Origin: Thermoanaerobacter ethanolicus JW 200
Lineage (GTDB): Bacteria > Bacillota > Thermoanaerobacteria > Thermoanaerobacterales > Thermoanaerobacteraceae
Direction: 5' to 3'
Assembly (NCBI RefSeq): GCF_003722315.1
Contig: NZ_CP033580.1
Span: forward strand, 1,115,001-1,179,000
DNA: 64,000 nt
The translations under genes were made by a program, and so were the position numbers. Positions 62,449 through 64,000 of the stretch are shown here, one piece after another; positions within the stretch are counted from its first letter, which is position 1, and every line of letters begins with the position of its first letter. The notes beneath the pieces are model-generated. The model saw only the letters and a program-made list of their open reading frames with translations. It made no database searches and was not told the origin of the DNA.

Positions 62449-63573
62449 ATGTTGAAGGAAGGTTATGTAAGAATACCTTCGGGATGTGCTATAAGTGGCA
62501 TAATTGATCGCACTGGTCGTCTATTTTCGGGGCAATCTATAGCAGATTCCATCGCGACAATGCATGATAGATCAAATGGTCTTGGAGGTGGTTTTGCTGC
62601 ATATGGCATTTATCCTGATTTTAAAGATTACTTTGCATTTCATATGTTTTATGATGATTTGATAGCTAAACAGGAAACAGAGAATATTTTAAAAGCAAAT
62701 TATATAGTCGCTTTAGAAGAAAAAATACCCACACGAAAAACGGCACATATTAAAAATGCACCATTAATTTACAGATATTTTGCTATACCAAGGCCAGAGA
62801 AATTGAAATTATCAGAACTGGATGAAAATGAATTTACAATTAAATTTGTATTTAATATAAACAGTAACATACCAGGCGCATATGTTTTTTCTAGCGGGAA
62901 AAATATGGGAGTATTTAAAGCAGTAGGTTACCCAGAAGATGTTGCAAATTTTTATAAATTGGAATCTTACAAAGGATATATGTGGTTGGCTCACGGTAGA
63001 TTTCCAACGAATACACCAGGATGGTGGGGTGGTGCACATCCTTTTAATCTGTTAAATATCTCTGTTGTTCACAATGGCGAGCTTTCTTCGTACGATACTA
63101 ATCGTAAATATTTAGAAGAGTTTGGATATATTTGCACCTTGCAAACTGATACAGAAGTTGCGGCATACATTTTCGATCTTCTATTAAGAAGACATGGTTT
63201 ACCAATAGAACTTGCATGCAAAGTAGTTGCATCGCCTTTGTGGAAGCAGGTTGAAAGGATGTCACCAAAAGAAAAAATTTTATACACTAACCTGAAAATA
63301 ATTTATGGGAGAGCACTCCTAAATGGTCCATTTTCAATGATAATAGCATATGAAGATGGCTTTGTGGCAATAAACGATAGGATTAAACTAAGGCCACTTA
63401 CTGCTGCAAAAAAAGGCGATATGATATATGTAGCCAGCGAAGAGTCAGCAATAAGGCAAGTATGCAAAAATCCTGAAAGCGTATGGATTCCTAGAGGTGG
63501 AGAACCTGTTATAGCTGAGCTCATACGTGACAACGAAAAAGAAATGTATTCTACAAAGGAGGTTACTGCATGA
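62449..63573 (+). CDS. Glutamate synthase amidotransferase subunit, archaeal type
   Basis: A 374-residue class II (Ntn) glutamine amidotransferase. The Cys13 in SGCAISG would become the N-terminus after removing 12 residues. WLAHGRFPTNTPGWWGGAHPFN (split at FPTN) and VVHNGELSSYDTNRKYLE are the family substrate loops. In archaea and many clostridia this GATase is a separate subunit feeding ammonia to the FMN synthase subunit, whose gene starts here 4 bases before the stop. AAGGGGG ribosome site. Confidence 0.9.
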   Translation: MLKEGYVRIPSGCAISGIIDRTGRLFSGQSIADSIATMHDRSNGLGGGFAAYGIYPDFKDYFAFHMFYDDLIAKQETENILKANYIVALEEKIPTRKTAHIKNAPLIYRYFAIPRPEKLKLSELDENEFTIKFVFNINSNIPGAYVFSSGKNMGVFKAVGYPEDVANFYKLESYKGYMWLAHGRFPTNTPGWWGGAHPFNLLNISVVHNGELSSYDTNRKYLEEFGYICTLQTDTEVAAYIFDLLLRRHGLPIELACKVVASPLWKQVERMSPKEKILYTNLKIIYGRALLNGPFSMIIAYEDGFVAINDRIKLRPLTAAKKGDMIYVASEESAIRQVCKNPESVWIPRGGEPVIAELIRDNEKEMYSTKEVTA

Positions 63574-64000
63574 GTTTAAGCTACCTTACTCCAGAATTTA
63601 AAGTACTCAGAGATTACGATAAATGCATTAACTGTAAGGTTTGTATGAGACAGTGTTCATTTGAAGTTCACAGTTATGATGAACATCTAGATAAAATGAT
63701 TTCAAATGATATGAATTGTGTAAATTGTCAAAGATGTGTCGTATTGTGTCCAACACAAGCTCTTACAATTATTAAACATCCTCAAACATTTAAAGAACAT
63801 GCCAATTGGACTTACGATGCTATAAGAGATATATACAGACAGGCAGAAACAGGTGGAGTTCTTCTGTCATCCATGGGAAATGATAGGCCTTATCCTGTAT
63901 ATTGGGATAAAATGGTTATAAATGCAAGCCAAGTTACAAACCCCTCTATAGACCCGCTAAGAGAACCTATGGAGTTAAGGGTATATATAGGTAGGAAGCC
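63570..64000 (+). CDS. Glutamate synthase large subunit with ferredoxin domain, 3' end outside window
   Basis: 143 codons are visible. Two 4Fe-4S motifs lie near the N-terminus, CINCKVCMRQC (residues about 19-29) and CVNCQRCVVLCP (about 50-61). After them the start of the FMN-binding synthase domain appears (PYPVYWDKMVINASQV and DPLREPMELRVYIGRK). This is the archaeal-type arrangement in which ferredoxin clusters are fused to the synthase. ATG overlaps the upstream stop (ATGA), so the two subunits are translationally coupled. Confidence 0.9.
   Translation, partial: MSLSYLTPEFKVLRDYDKCINCKVCMRQCSFEVHSYDEHLDKMISNDMNCVNCQRCVVLCPTQALTIIKHPQTFKEHANWTYDAIRDIYRQAETGGVLLSSMGNDRPYPVYWDKMVINASQVTNPSIDPLREPMELRVYIGRK

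Overview
The window is low-GC Firmicutes DNA from a thermophilic, sporulating anaerobe, most likely Thermoanaerobacter or a close relative. The signs are AT-rich codon use, strong GGAGG ribosome sites, GroEL and SpoVB proteins, an [FeFe]-hydrogenase maturase (HydG), type III glutamine synthetase, a GsI-IIC-like group II intron reverse transcriptase, and a tandem guanine/PRPP riboswitch of the kind described from this group. No database search was possible; assignments come from motifs and family knowledge.

Layout. 1-1.6 kb: 3' end of groEL and a tRNA-Arg. 1.6-3.85 kb: a short structured repeat followed by an intact group IIC intron. 3.9-7.2 kb: guanine riboswitch with guaB-guaA. 7.2-19.2 kb: tandem guanine/PRPP riboswitch, a purine permease, then purE-C-S-Q-L-F-M-N-H-D. 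19.3-21.9 kb: methyltransferase, murI and an M20 amidohydrolase. 22.1-23.8 kb: an IS1380-type element. 23.85-27.1 kb: a candidate sRNA, spoVB-like gene and hydG. 27.1-32.0 kb: a divergent copy of the structured repeat, then a PRD regulator and a lactose/cellobiose-type PTS (B, C, A). 32.3-40.06 kb: yerC-like regulator, pcrA, ligA, gatC-A-B. 40.06-43.95 kb: repeat copy plus a second group IIC intron split by an IS110-type element. 43.9-46.1 kb: small Cys-rich protein and a cell-wall amidase. 46.1-52.7 kb: a repeat copy interrupted by an ISL3 element, rph-rdgB-phosphodiesterase, nine tRNA genes, IS debris and a second ISL3 copy. 52.9-56.9 kb: a FapA/DUF342 protein and a PAS-GGDEF-EAL protein. 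57.1-64 kb: nitrogen assimilation (glnA type III, amtB, PII, a glutamine amidotransferase, split archaeal-type glutamate synthase).

How the genes work together. The 4-19 kb block makes IMP from PRPP and then GMP, and imports free purine bases. Guanine turns both units down through its aptamers, while PRPP licenses the permease/pur operon. The 57-64 kb block takes up ammonium, makes glutamine and passes its amide nitrogen to glutamate, with PII as sensor.

The least explained feature is a family of about 265-325 bp GC-rich elements with four copies (1.64, 27.15, 40.08 and 46.1 kb). Each has CAG-type terminal inverted repeats and lies between two copies of a host intrinsic-terminator hairpin. 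The divergent copy differs from the others by paired changes on both sides of several helices, as expected of a folded RNA or hairpin DNA. Two copies are followed directly by a group IIC intron, so two unrelated mobile elements appear to use terminators as landing sites. Other candidates are an IS110 bridge RNA with short matches to its own insertion site, a C-rich sRNA at 23.9 kb, and a long hairpin that displays the spoVB start site in its loop.
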